A stretch of DNA of 15,016 nucleotides from an uncultured Collinsella sp. (GTDB lineage Bacteria; Actinomycetota; Coriobacteriia; Coriobacteriales; Coriobacteriaceae). The stretch spans positions 1-15,016 of the forward strand of contig CAUAEH010000051.1 of the NCBI GenBank assembly GCA_958427975.1. Reading direction: 5' to 3'. Both the position numbers and the translations under genes were made by a program. A model generated the notes under the pieces. The model searched no databases and had not been told where the DNA came from. It was given only the letters and a program-made list of their open reading frames with translations. Shown piece after piece: positions 1-8,084 of the stretch (position 1 is the stretch's first letter; every line of letters begins with the position of its first letter).

Positions 1-1
1 C

Positions 2-511
2 ATCCTCAAGGACGCCACGGGCGGTGCAATCTCCATGCCGATCTCGGGTGCCGGCGGTTCCAGCTCTCAGTATCAGGATTGGATGCACTATGTGCTTCCG
101 ACCATTACGCTGGCTTCGGTTTCGACCGCTTATGCTGCGCGCATTATGCGCTCGCAGCTGCTTGACGTCATGAACCAGGATTACATCCGTACGGCAAAGG
201 CCAAGGGTCTCTCCAATCGTGCGATCATCGTCAAGCATGCGCTTAAGAATGCACTCATCCCCGTCGTTACCTATATTGGTGTCGACTTTGGCGGCATGCT
301 TTCGGGCGCCATCCTGACCGAGACGGTCTTTAACTGGCCCGGTATCGGCTATGAGGTCTATCGCGCCATTAGCATGCGTGACTGGCCCATCGTTATGGGC
401 GGCGTTACGCTCATCGTTGTCGTCGTCATGGTGATCAACCTGCTCGTCGACATTAGCTATGCATTCCTCGACCCGCGCATCCGCCTTGGCGGTCCGTCGG
501 ATAAGGCCTAA
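2..511 (+). CDS. oppB: Oligopeptide ABC transporter permease OppB (3' part)
   Basis: The frame is open from base 2, so the gene begins upstream; the last 169 codons are visible, about half of a usual permease of this type. OppB and OppC form the membrane channel that imports oligopeptides, driven by the OppD/OppF ATPases. The cytoplasmic EAA loop that docks onto the ATPases is seen as RTAKAKGLSNRAIIVKHAL, followed by hydrophobic membrane segments and the family-typical run GAILTETVFNWPGIG. The stop TAA (509-511) is 14 bp before oppC, with a strong ribosome site (AGGGAGG, 511-517) for the next gene. The four genes surely form one transcript. The substrate could instead be dipeptides or another small ligand, since the solute-binding protein is not in view. 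Confidence 0.95.
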   Translation: MLKDATGGAISMPISGAGGSSSQYQDWMHYVLPTITLASVSTAYAARIMRSQLLDVMNQDYIRTAKAKGLSNRAIIVKHALKNALIPVVTYIGVDFGGMLSGAILTETVFNWPGIGYEVYRAISMRDWPIVMGGVTLIVVVVMVINLLVDISYAFLDPRIRLGGPSDKA

Positions 512-525
512 GGGAGGTACGTCTC

Positions 526-1461
526 ATGCAGGAAACTGATTCTCAGTCTCAGGAGCAGGCTACCGCCACCAAGGCCGCATCTGCTCCCGCCAAGTCCCGC
601 ACGCTGTGGGGCGACGCTTTTAAGCGTCTTCGTAAGAACAAGCTCGCCGTTATCGGTGTCTGCTGGATCATCATCGTCGTTGTGGTTGCCCTGACTGCAG
701 ATCTGTGGGCTAAGCCCTGGCTCGGTTCCCCGACGGCTTCCGACTCGACCACTATGGCCGAGACGTCGCTGTTGGCTCCGTGTGCAGAGCACCCGTTTGG
801 CACCGACGCCCTTGGTCGCGACATTCTCGTCCGCGTTATCTACGGTGCGCGCGTTTCGCTGTCCGTTGGAATTATGGCCACCGCGATCTCCACGCTAATT
901 GGTCTGGTCATGGGTGCTCTGGCCGGTTTCTACGGCGGCATCTGGGATACGATCATCATGCGCTGTGCGGACATCTTCCTGGCGTTCCCGTACGTGCTGT
1001 TCGTTGTCGCCATGATCGCCGTTATCGGCCGTGGCCTTCAGAACGTCTTTATCGCCATCGGTATTCTCGGCTGGCCTTCGATTGCGCGCGTCTTCCGATC
1101 CGCGATCCTGACGGTCAAGGAAAATGACTATGTTGATGCTGCGCGCGCGATGGGTGCATCCGATGCTCGTATCGTCGTACGTCACATCTTCCCGAACTCC
1201 GTCGCCTCCATCGTGGTCTACGCGACCATGAACATTGGTGGCGCCATTCTGACCGAGTCCGCTCTGTCCTTCCTCGGCATGGGCGTTATTCCGCCTACGC
1301 CTTCGTGGGGCTCCATGATTCAGGACGGTCAGCAGTATCTTCTGACCGCTCCCTGGATGATGATCATGCCCGGTCTGGCAATTCTCTCGACGGTGCTCGC
1401 CTTCACCCTGCTGGGTGACGGTCTGCGCGACGCCCTCGACGTCAAGATGAAGGACGCATAA
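526..1461 (+). CDS. oppC: Oligopeptide ABC transporter permease OppC
   Basis: A 311-residue inner-membrane permease, normal length for OppC/DppC, partnering OppB. A charged cytoplasmic N-terminus (to about residue 38) is followed by a first membrane segment (about 40-60, AVIGVCWIIIVVVVALTADL). Next comes the OppC signature HPFGTDALGRD (89-99), further hydrophobic segments, the EAA loop (YVDAARAMGAS, 202-212) and the conserved TESALSFLGMGV (243-254). The start at 526 is preceded by GGAGG at 8 bp spacing. It is followed after 2 bp by oppD, which implies translational coupling. No promoter or terminator separates it from its neighbours. Confidence 0.96.
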   Translation: MQETDSQSQEQATATKAASAPAKSRTLWGDAFKRLRKNKLAVIGVCWIIIVVVVALTADLWAKPWLGSPTASDSTTMAETSLLAPCAEHPFGTDALGRDILVRVIYGARVSLSVGIMATAISTLIGLVMGALAGFYGGIWDTIIMRCADIFLAFPYVLFVVAMIAVIGRGLQNVFIAIGILGWPSIARVFRSAILTVKENDYVDAARAMGASDARIVVRHIFPNSVASIVVYATMNIGGAILTESALSFLGMGVIPPTPSWGSMIQDGQQYLLTAPWMMIMPGLAILSTVLAFTLLGDGLRDALDVKMKDA

Positions 1462-1463
1462 GG

Positions 1464-2554
1464 ATGAAGAAGAACAAGAACTATGTGGACCTGAAGGACC
1501 AGCCGGTTCCTGAGGGCCAGCATCTGCTCGAGGTCGATGACCTTAAGATGTATTTCCACACCGAGGATGGTGTTGTTCGCGCTGTCGACGGTGTCTCCTA
1601 CACGCTCGATCGCGGCGAGACCCTGGGCGTCGTCGGTGAGTCCGGCTCCGGTAAGTCCGTGACCGCCATGACCATCATGGGCCTCATCTCGATGCCTCCG
1701 GGAAAGATCGAGGGCGGTGACGTTCGCTATCGCGGCCGCTCCATCCTCGAAATGACCGAGGAAGAGATGCAGCACATTCGCGGCAACGATATCGCGATGA
1801 TCTTCCAGGATCCTATGACCTCCTTGAACCCGGTCTATAAGATCGGCAAGCAGGTGGGCGAGGGTCTTCGTCTGCACCGTGGCTACTCCAAGCAGGAGGC
1901 GCTCAAGCGTGCCACCGAGCTTTTGGACCTCGTGGGTATCCCCGAGCCCGAGAAGCGCGTCAATGAGTATCCGCACCAGTTCTCTGGCGGTATGCGTCAG
2001 CGAGTCATGATCGCTATGGCTCTTGCCTGCGATCCCGATATCCTGATTGCCGACGAGCCCACGACGGCTCTGGACGTTACCATTCAGGCTCAGATTATCG
2101 AGCTCATGCAGGAAATGCAGGAGAAGAACGGCAACGCCATCATCATGATTACCCATGACCTGGGCGTCGTTGCCGATATGGCTGATAAGATCATGGTTAT
2201 GTACGCCGGCCGTCCCGTCGAGTTCGGTACTGCTGAGGAAATCTTCTACGAGAGTCGCCACCCCTACACCTGGGGCCTTATCCGCTCCATCCCGGAGCAG
2301 GCCATCGAAGAGAAGAAGCCGCTTACGCCGATTCACGGCAACCCGCCTTCGCTCATGAACCTGCCTGAGGGCTGCGTCTTCTCTCCTCGTTGTCCCTATG
2401 CGACGGACAAGTGCCGCAAGCAGCGCCCCGAGCGCGTTGTCACCGAGTCTGGTCATTACTCTGCGTGCCACTACTCCGGTGACCCCGAGTTCCTCAAGAA
2501 CGCTCCTGAGACGTCCCGTACGCGCAAGGATTCCAAGAAGGGAGGCGAGGCGTA

Positions 2555-2555
<1 letters not shown>
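1464..2555 (+). CDS. oppD: Oligopeptide ABC transporter ATP-binding protein OppD
   Basis: A 363-residue cytoplasmic ATPase that powers the importer together with OppF. Visible motifs: Walker A GESGSGKS (58-65), Q-loop IFQDP (113-117), ABC signature FSGGMRQR (173-180), Walker B ILIADEP (193-199) and switch histidine H231 (ITHDLG). The C-terminal oligopeptide-transporter domain (about 250-340) carries HPYTWGL, NPPSLMNLPEGC and a cysteine set, C304, C310, C317 and C335. Related peptide-transporter ATPases have been reported to bind a [4Fe-4S] cluster with such cysteines; here that is inference. The start ATG is 2 bp after the oppC stop and uses AAGGA inside oppC. The end overlaps oppF by one base (TAATG). 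Confidence 0.96.
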
Positions 2556-3583
<1,028 letters not shown>

Positions 3584-3599
3584 TCGGTTGTTATTGTCC

Positions 3600-3726
3600 G
3601 GGCCCGCCCTGAAGTTACTTTTCAGAACGTCCTCGGACATGCAAGAAACCCCCGCTGCGCACTTCGTGCGGCGGGGGTTTCTTGCGTCCTGCGGAGTGTT
3701 CTGAAAAATAACTTCAGGGCGGGCCC
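3600..3726 (+). repeat. Stem-loop element E1, long imperfect palindrome after oppF
   Basis: Outer arms 3600-3628 and 3698-3726 are 29 bp with a single C-A mismatch. Inside sits a second stem (3641-3662 with 3666-3685) closed by a TTC/CACTTCGTG loop. The unpaired segments are GTCCTCGGACAT (3629-3640) and GTCCTGCGGAGT (3686-3697). These internal-loop bases recur in E2, E3 and E4 while the stems do not. The inner hairpin with its A-rich and T-rich flanks could terminate opp transcription in both directions, but the outer helix and conserved loops are more than a terminator needs. Function unknown. Confidence 0.85.
3641..3685 (+). terminator. Possible bidirectional terminator inside E1
   Basis: Near-perfect hairpin GCAAGAAACCCCCGC...GCGGGGGTTTCTTGC with a very GC-rich core and AAA/TTT flanks, 57 bp after the oppF stop. 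The T-run is short (TTTCTT), so termination strength is uncertain. It is the only terminator-like structure after the opp operon. Confidence 0.5.
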
Positions 3727-3906
3727 TGGGGTAACTCGGCAGGGAGAGTGCGATTCCCTGATCGCTCACTTAATTTAATAAGAAATTGAGGGAGGCCGGA
3801 GCTTTGGCTCCGGCCTCCCCATATAAGGGCTCGGCAAAGCCGAGCCACCAAATATATATCAGCCCCAGAACATGTTTGAGAACTGTGTCCGGAGTACATA
3901 CTCCTA
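3727..3906. other. Gene-free spacer between E1 and E2 with tandem hairpins
   Basis: No convincing coding frame. It holds a 13-bp hairpin (3790-3802 with 3807-3819, loop TTTG), an 8-bp hairpin (3828-3835 with 3839-3846, loop AAA), and a short palindrome GGAGTACATACTCC (3891-3904) just before E2. Neither GC-rich hairpin has a following T-run. The loops CTTTG (3802-3806) and CAAAG (3835-3839) are complementary, so a kissing contact is possible. This could be part of a small RNA; no promoter is clear. Confidence 0.5.
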
Positions 3907-4031
3907 GGGCCGGAATGAGGTTGCTTTCCAACGCATTCCGCAGGGGGCGGCATTATTTTGTAGCGCGAAGCGCGGAGCAAAATAATGCCGCATGCCCGAG
4001 GACGCGTTGGAAAGCAACCTCATTCCGGCCC
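3907..4031 (-). repeat. Stem-loop element E2, inverse partner of E1
   Basis: Outer arms 3907-3934 and 4004-4031 are a perfect 28-bp inverted repeat. The inner stem 3947-3960 with 3978-3991 is a perfect 14 bp, topped by GCGC-GAA-GCGC (3963-3973). Read on the - strand, the internal-loop bases are GTCCTCGGGCATGC (4003-3990) and CTGCGGAATG (3943-3934), matching E1. The stem sequences differ from E1 except for the terminal GGGCC. It lies 38 bp upstream of the tRNA-Leu promoter motif. Confidence 0.85.
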
Positions 4032-4069
4032 GAACAGGTCAGTTTACCTGCGCATTTACAAATTCGTAA

Positions 4070-4118
4070 ACTTTTTTGAAAAAAGTGCTTGCACAGTTCT
4101 CGAATCATAGGTTATTAT
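4070..4118 (+). promoter_or_regulatory. tRNA-Leu promoter with upstream palindrome
   Basis: ACTTTTTTGAAAAAAGT (4070-4086, a palindrome around a central G) lies 2 bp before a -35 box TTGCAC (4089-4094). After 18 bp comes a -10 box TATTAT (4113-4118), about 58 bp before the mature tRNA. The same palindrome and spacing occur before two tRNA-Gly genes. It may act as an AT-rich UP element contacted by the RNA polymerase alpha subunits, or as a protein site. Confidence 0.75.
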
Positions 4119-4175
4119 CTTCCTCGTTGAACGCGCGGGTCCGACAAAACGAACCGTGAATCAACAACATAGCAT

Positions 4176-4265
4176 GTCGGAGTGGCGGAATTGGCAGACG
4201 CGCTAGCTTGAGGTGCTAGTGACCGCTTTTTGGTCATGCGGGTTCAAGTCCCGCCTCCGACACCA
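4176..4265 (+). tRNA. tRNA-Leu(GAG)
   Basis: A 90-nt class II tRNA. The acceptor stem GTCGGAG pairs with CTCCGAC, followed by discriminator A and an encoded CCA. The anticodon stem CTAGC/GCTAG encloses loop TTGAGGT, anticodon GAG (reads CUC and CUU). The long variable arm (TGACC...GGTCA) is diagnostic for Leu/Ser/Tyr-type tRNAs. T arm GCGGGTTCAAGTCCCGC is canonical. It is transcribed from the promoter at 4070-4118 and followed by a terminator. Confidence 0.97.
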
Positions 4266-4276
4266 TCGCATTTGAG

Positions 4277-4298
4277 AAGCCTCTTCGGAGGCTTTTTT
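4277..4298 (+). terminator. Intrinsic terminator after tRNA-Leu
   Basis: Hairpin AAGCCTC-TTCG-GAGGCTT (4277-4294) running into TTTTTT (4293-4298), a textbook Rho-independent terminator with a UUCG tetraloop. It ends only 26 bp before the phosphatase start codon, with no obvious promoter between them. Confidence 0.9.
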
Positions 4299-4324
4299 GT
4301 TACCGATAGACGGTGGGGTCCACG

Positions 4325-6670
4325 ATGGAAACGCTTGAACGCAACGAGTGGGCAGACGTTGCCCAACTAGTCGAGATCACGAGCGATGCTGTCATCATCT
4401 GCGAGCTCGACGGAACCATTCTGCATGTGAATAATCGCTTACTTGGTTTGATGTGCGAGGAACGCGCCGACGTCATCGGTGGAGATGTTAAAGACGTCCT
4501 GTACTCGTCCGCTTTTGAACGTGCGACGGAACATCGTCTGCCATTTGAAACTGATGGCTCCGAGAACGAACTGATGCTCAAGTTGAGTGACGGCTCCTTT
4601 ATCCCCGTCTTGGTTCGTGCGGGCTCCGTAACGCCTCCACGCATCTTTGGGCGCCGCGCGCCACGTGTCCTGGTGGCGCTCCATAGCATCGAAGAACAGT
4701 ATTCGCACGACCGTCAGCTCAAGCGTGCTCTTTCGGAGCTTAGAGTGGCGAACAAGCGCCTCTCTGGCACGCTCTCGGTCATTATGAGTACCGTGGGCTC
4801 CGATGAGCTGCCCAGCCTACTTGATACCGTTTTGAACCAGCTTGTAGGAACGCTCGATGCTTCGGGTGCCGCTATCTATTTTTCTGAGAGCGGCGGTTTT
4901 AAACTTCGCGGTGTTTCCAAGGAGCTGTACGACAGCTACCTGCCTGAGTTTTTGCCGTATGGCGCTGGCATTCCGACGTATGTTCTTCGTGAGTCGCGTG
5001 CCTGTCGCTTGTCGATTCAACAGGACCTTGAGGGTGATAAGGCGGCCTCCGGTATGTTTATGGACTTGGACAATCGTTCTAAGCACCTGTTGCGCATGCA
5101 GGATATGCCTCCGTACCGCAGCGAGATCTGTCTTCCCGTTTTTTACGGTACGCAGATTCTTGGCGTGCTGGAAGTTGGTTGGAAACGCCCTCAAGCACCG
5201 CTCGCCTATGACGTTAATGTACTCGAGGTCATTTGCGATTACCTGTCTATCCAGCTGGTCGGCATGGCATCGAGCCTTCGCTCCCGTCGCACGGCCGAGC
5301 TTGGCCGCTCGCTCAATGTCTTGCGTGATGAGTTGTTTACCTTTCTAGACGATTCCGCCGCGGCTACCCAGGCGGTATCGTCCGAGATCTGCAATATGCT
5401 TAACTGCCATTTTTGCCCTGTTGAGTATGACGCCAGTCTGGATTCCTACGTCATAGATTTTGAAGGCGGCAGTCGCGTTGCTTTGCCGGACGATCCCGAG
5501 AAGCTTTTCTTTTCCACGACGGCGCCAGCGGCACGTCTGGGGGCTGGACCTGATGGCTTTGAGGCATCTGTTTTGGGAGGTACGAGTGCCGAGGACCTTA
5601 AACACGTCCGTATAACTCGCGTTGACGAATCGATGCCTATGGGAGGTTGGCTTAGGGCGCATGGTCTGCCTTGTCAAGGTCTCTACGTCGACTCCGGCAT
5701 CGAGGCGGGGCGCCCGCGCTCTGAGGGTGATGGCAAGCACAGTAACGACGCGATTGTTCCTGCTTCTGTTGCGAAGAGCCCGACGACGCGCGCACTGCTG
5801 CTTCGTGATGGCAGCCAAGAGCCGATTGATGATCTTGAATATGACTACCTGGTGCACTTGGCGCATGACTTTGAACTGATCTACGAAGGCGAATCTCAAA
5901 AGCGCGAGGAGCGCCATATTGCTCAGACCCTTCAGATTGGCATGAGAAATTCCCTGGGGGATGTTCCGGGTATCGCAACCGATTCGGTGTACCTGTCGGC
6001 CACGAACTCGGCGTTGGTCGGCGGCGATTTCTATACGCTCATCCGTCTTCCCGACGACTGCGCCGTCATGATTCTGGGCGATGTGTCTGGCAAAGGCATT
6101 GAGGCTGCATCGATGTCTGCGCTCGCCAAGACGGCCCTGACGGCATATGCCTGGGAGGGCGCTGGACCGGCCCGCATGGCACGCTCCCTTAACAGCATGC
6201 TCATGGGCTTCTCGAGGGTCGAGACGTTCGTGACGGTCTTTATCGCCAAGATTGACCTTAAAGCCGGACGCGCAACGTATTGTTCGGCGGGCCATCCTCC
6301 GACCATGGTCATTAGGCCAGAGTCGATGCCGCTGGGTGGCGGCGAGGCCCGTGGAGGAGAGGTCGAGCTGCTTGGATGCCAATCGGGCGTAATCGGTGCC
6401 TTTGAGAGCATGGTGTACGAGACAGGCGTGTTTACGTTCGCTCCTGGCGACATGCTCTTCATGTATACGGACGGAACGATTGAGGCCCGCGACCGCACCG
6501 GAGCGTTCTTTGGCGAGCAGCGCCTTCGTGACCTTCTGCTCTCTGTCTCGGGTGAGGGCGTATCGGGAATCTGCGGCAAGGTCTTGGGCGAGCTTGACCG
6601 ATTTACCGAATCGGCGCTGGACGATGACATTGCATTGGTGTCCCTTGAGTTTTTACGGGGCCGGTCCTAA
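4325..6670 (+). CDS. PAS-GAF sensor PP2C phosphatase (RsbU/SpoIIE family)
   Basis: A 781-residue cytoplasmic sensor phosphatase; no membrane segment is seen. N-terminal PAS-like domain (about 10-122, ITSDAVIICELDGTILHVNNRLL), short helical linker (123-155), GAF-like domain (about 160-315, LLDTVLNQLVGTLDASGAAIYFSE), and a poorly defined region (about 330-520). The PPM/SpoIIE catalytic domain (about 530-780) has GGDFY (D568), GDVSGKGIEAASMSA (D586), CSAGHPP, MYTDGTIEAR (D716) and DDDIALV (D766-D768). These are the metal-binding aspartates, so it should be active. Such enzymes dephosphorylate a STAS antagonist, and one is encoded 81 bp downstream in a fusion protein. The ATG at 4325 follows a G-rich site (GTGGGG, 4313-4318); a GTG at 4313 is the alternative. 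Confidence 0.9.
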   Translation: METLERNEWADVAQLVEITSDAVIICELDGTILHVNNRLLGLMCEERADVIGGDVKDVLYSSAFERATEHRLPFETDGSENELMLKLSDGSFIPVLVRAGSVTPPRIFGRRAPRVLVALHSIEEQYSHDRQLKRALSELRVANKRLSGTLSVIMSTVGSDELPSLLDTVLNQLVGTLDASGAAIYFSESGGFKLRGVSKELYDSYLPEFLPYGAGIPTYVLRESRACRLSIQQDLEGDKAASGMFMDLDNRSKHLLRMQDMPPYRSEICLPVFYGTQILGVLEVGWKRPQAPLAYDVNVLEVICDYLSIQLVGMASSLRSRRTAELGRSLNVLRDELFTFLDDSAAATQAVSSEICNMLNCHFCPVEYDASLDSYVIDFEGGSRVALPDDPEKLFFSTTAPAARLGAGPDGFEASVLGGTSAEDLKHVRITRVDESMPMGGWLRAHGLPCQGLYVDSGIEAGRPRSEGDGKHSNDAIVPASVAKSPTTRALLLRDGSQEPIDDLEYDYLVHLAHDFELIYEGESQKREERHIAQTLQIGMRNSLGDVPGIATDSVYLSATNSALVGGDFYTLIRLPDDCAVMILGDVSGKGIEAASMSALAKTALTAYAWEGAGPARMARSLNSMLMGFSRVETFVTVFIAKIDLKAGRATYCSAGHPPTMVIRPESMPLGGGEARGGEVELLGCQSGVIGAFESMVYETGVFTFAPGDMLFMYTDGTIEARDRTGAFFGEQRLRDLLLSVSGEGVSGICGKVLGELDRFTESALDDDIALVSLEFLRGRS

Positions 6671-6751
6671 ACAGCGACGCTGGGCGCGTCGAATCCGCAC
6701 GGTTGCGGAAACGCATGCATCGAACAAGCTCTTTTGGGGAACCATGGTCGT

Positions 6752-7498
6752 ATGAATGAGTGGAATGACATAGCGGTTTTGACGCCACCAGGCGATATCG
6801 ACATCGCCACGGTGCCTGCGCTGCGTCGGCGGTTGGATGCTTTGATTGGCCGCGGCGTGCGTCGTGTCGTCATCAACTGTCAGGCTGTTAGCTTTATCGA
6901 TTCGACGGGCTTGGCATTCCTGCTTACGCGCGCTCGTGAGCTCATGAGGCGAGAAGGCCTGCTTTCGCTCGTCAATGCATCAGGTGAAGTTGTTCGCTAT
7001 TTGGAGATTGCTCGTCTTGTCGATATCCTTCATGTCGCGGGGCCGGCACGGGAGTCTATTCCCGCCATTCCGGTGGGGGAGCTGCCTCGCTGGAGTAAGA
7101 GCGTCGAGGTCCGTCAGGGTATCGAGAATCTTCCATACTACCGACATCGCATCGCCGAACTCCTTGAATCGCTCCCGTTGCGCCGTGACGAGCGCTACGA
7201 TGTCGCATTGGCGTCGGGGGAGGCGCTGGGTAATGCCTATGACCATGCGGGCGGTATCGGGTGCGTCCTGACGGTTCAGGCCTATGGCGATCGCGTTGTG
7301 GTTGAGGTGCTTGATCGAGGTGCCGGCTATTCTATCGATGAAACGAGCGAACCGGTCGCATCCGAGGAACGCGGCCGTGGCATCAAGCTTATGCGTATGC
7401 TCGTCGATAACGTGGAGGTTGCTCGTCGTACGGACGGCGCCGGCACGCGCGTGCAGATGGTGAAGCTGTTTAGCGGAGCACTGGAATCGTGTGCCTAG
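6752..7498 (+). CDS. STAS antagonist fused to HATPase anti-sigma kinase
   Basis: A 248-residue protein combining two proteins normally encoded apart. Residues about 5-105 are a STAS (SpoIIAA/RsbV-like) domain with the phosphorylation site D50-S51-T52-G53. Residues about 118-242 are a SpoIIAB/RsbW-like GHKL kinase with N-box EALGNAYDHA (E157 likely base, N161 Mg2+), G1 box DRGAG (188-192) and G2 region ERGRGIKLM (207-214). In the classical system the kinase phosphorylates the STAS serine and holds a sigma factor, and the upstream phosphatase reverses this. The fusion suggests phosphorylation within or between identical chains. No sigma factor is encoded here, so the output is unknown. The ATG at 6752 is 11 bp after GGGGA; an in-frame TTG at 6734 is less likely. 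Confidence 0.88.
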   Translation: MNEWNDIAVLTPPGDIDIATVPALRRRLDALIGRGVRRVVINCQAVSFIDSTGLAFLLTRARELMRREGLLSLVNASGEVVRYLEIARLVDILHVAGPARESIPAIPVGELPRWSKSVEVRQGIENLPYYRHRIAELLESLPLRRDERYDVALASGEALGNAYDHAGGIGCVLTVQAYGDRVVVEVLDRGAGYSIDETSEPVASEERGRGIKLMRMLVDNVEVARRTDGAGTRVQMVKLFSGALESCA

Positions 7499-7543
7499 CC
7501 AATCGCTTTAGCGCGTTTAGCTACTAAGAACATGCGGCAGACA

Positions 7544-7591
7544 AGTTTTTTGAAAAAAGTACTTGCGTCTTTTGGACAACTCGCGTAAATT
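7544..7591 (+). promoter_or_regulatory. Promoter of the tRNA-Gly/Cys cluster
   Basis: AGTTTTTTGAAAAAAGT (7544-7560; one mismatch from a palindrome) lies 2 bp before -35 TTGCGT (7563-7568). Then 17 bp and a weak -10 TAAATT (7586-7591), 13 bp before the tRNA. It has the same layout as the promoters of tRNA-Leu and tRNA-Gly copy 3. Confidence 0.7.
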
Positions 7592-7603
7592 AATAACCCG
7601 CAA

Positions 7604-7679
7604 GCGGACATGGCTCAGTTGGTAGAGCACAACCTTGCCAAGGTTGGGGTCGCGGGTTCGAGCCCCGTTGTCCGCTCCA
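7604..7679 (+). tRNA. tRNA-Gly(GCC), copy 1
   Basis: 76 nt including an encoded CCA. The acceptor GCGGACA pairs with TGTCCGC; the anticodon stem CAACC/GGTTG encloses TTGCCAA, anticodon GCC. D and T arms are canonical. It is identical base for base to copies 2 and 3 in this window. Confidence 0.97.
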
Positions 7680-7689
7680 TTGCATTTCC

Positions 7690-7712
7690 GGACCGTTTAG
7701 GCGGTCCTTTTT
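7690..7712 (+). terminator. Terminator-like hairpin between tRNA-Gly and tRNA-Cys
   Basis: GGACCG (7690-7695) pairs with CGGTCC (7702-7707), followed by TTTTT (7708-7712). The T-run ends one base before the tRNA-Cys 5' end. No promoter fits between, so tRNA-Cys probably depends on read-through, or the hairpin acts as a processing signal or attenuator. Confidence 0.7.
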
Positions 7713-7713
7713 C

Positions 7714-7787
7714 GGCGAAGTGGCCAAGTGGTAAGGCAGAGGCCTGCAAAGCCTTTACCCCCGGTTCGAATCCGGGCTTCGCCTCCA
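7714..7787 (+). tRNA. tRNA-Cys(GCA)
   Basis: 74 nt including an encoded CCA. Acceptor GGCGAAG pairs with CTTCGCC; the anticodon loop CTGCAAA in stem GAGGC/GCCTT gives anticodon GCA. T arm CCCGGTTCGAATCCGGG. It sits between two identical tRNA-Gly genes. Confidence 0.96.
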
Positions 7788-7796
7788 GGCAACATC

Positions 7797-7823
7797 CGGG
7801 CGCTCCGGCGCCCGTTTTGTTTT
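7797..7823 (+). terminator. Intrinsic terminator after tRNA-Cys
   Basis: Hairpin CGGGCGC-TCCG-GCGCCCG (7797-7803 with 7808-7814, 7 bp) followed by TTTTGTTTT. It lies 7 bp before the next tRNA-Gly, which has no visible promoter of its own. Confidence 0.85.
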
Positions 7824-7829
7824 ACATAT

Positions 7830-7905
7830 GCGGACATGGCTCAGTTGGTAGAGCACAACCTTGCCAAGGTTGGGGTCGCGGGTTCGAGCCCCGTTGTCCG
7901 CTCCA
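7830..7905 (+). tRNA. tRNA-Gly(GCC), copy 2
   Basis: 76 nt, identical to copies 1 and 3, anticodon GCC, CCA encoded. Unlike the other copies it has no palindrome/TTGC promoter directly upstream and would be made from the cluster promoter through the preceding hairpins. Confidence 0.97.
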
Positions 7906-7913
7906 AACGCAAC

Positions 7914-7946
7914 AGCCCGACTACTACGATAGCCGGGCTTTTTTTG
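7914..7946 (+). terminator. Intrinsic terminator ending the first tRNA cluster
   Basis: AGCCCG (7914-7919) pairs with CGGGCT (7934-7939), with a short inner CTA/TAG pairing, followed by a run of eight T. It closes the Gly-Cys-Gly transcript before the glucosidase gene. Confidence 0.85.
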
Positions 7947-8010
7947 TACCTATCTCCTAGGCTCGAACCTGAGAGGGGGCGAGCGTTTTGGGTCGTGGCT
8001 GTGGCGTTGT

Positions 8011-8041
8011 TTGTCGCGAACGTCAGCTTTGGGCGTATCAT
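8011..8041 (+). promoter_or_regulatory. Possible promoter of the glucosidase gene
   Basis: TTGTCG (8011-8016) and TATCAT (8036-8041) are separated by 19 bp, longer than ideal. The -10 lies in the left arm of a 9-bp perfect inverted repeat whose right arm touches the start codon. Weak support only. Confidence 0.35.
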
Positions 8042-8083
8042 CGTGGGCATCTCGCATAACCTCGTTGCAAGGGAGATACGCCC
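8031..8083 (+). promoter_or_regulatory. 9-bp inverted repeat spanning the glucosidase start region
   Basis: GGGCGTATC (8031-8039) and GATACGCCC (8075-8083) are perfectly complementary and are 35 bp apart. The left arm overlaps the possible -10 box, and the right arm abuts the Shine-Dalgarno (AAGGGAG, 8069-8075) and ATG (8085). It could be an operator pair or an RNA hairpin masking the ribosome site. Confidence 0.45.
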
Positions 8084-8084
8084 C

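Noticed and set aside
3600..4031. E1/E2 as integron attC sites
   Set aside because: The folded, asymmetric shape is suggestive, but the R-box consensus (GTTRRRY and its inverse) is not present at the expected places, and no cassette array or integron integrase is seen.
7728..8084. N-terminal extension of the glucosidase frame and a reading frame across 7610-7960
   Set aside because: These run through tRNA-Cys and tRNA-Gly and their terminators; the GH13 similarity and the Shine-Dalgarno place the start at 8085.
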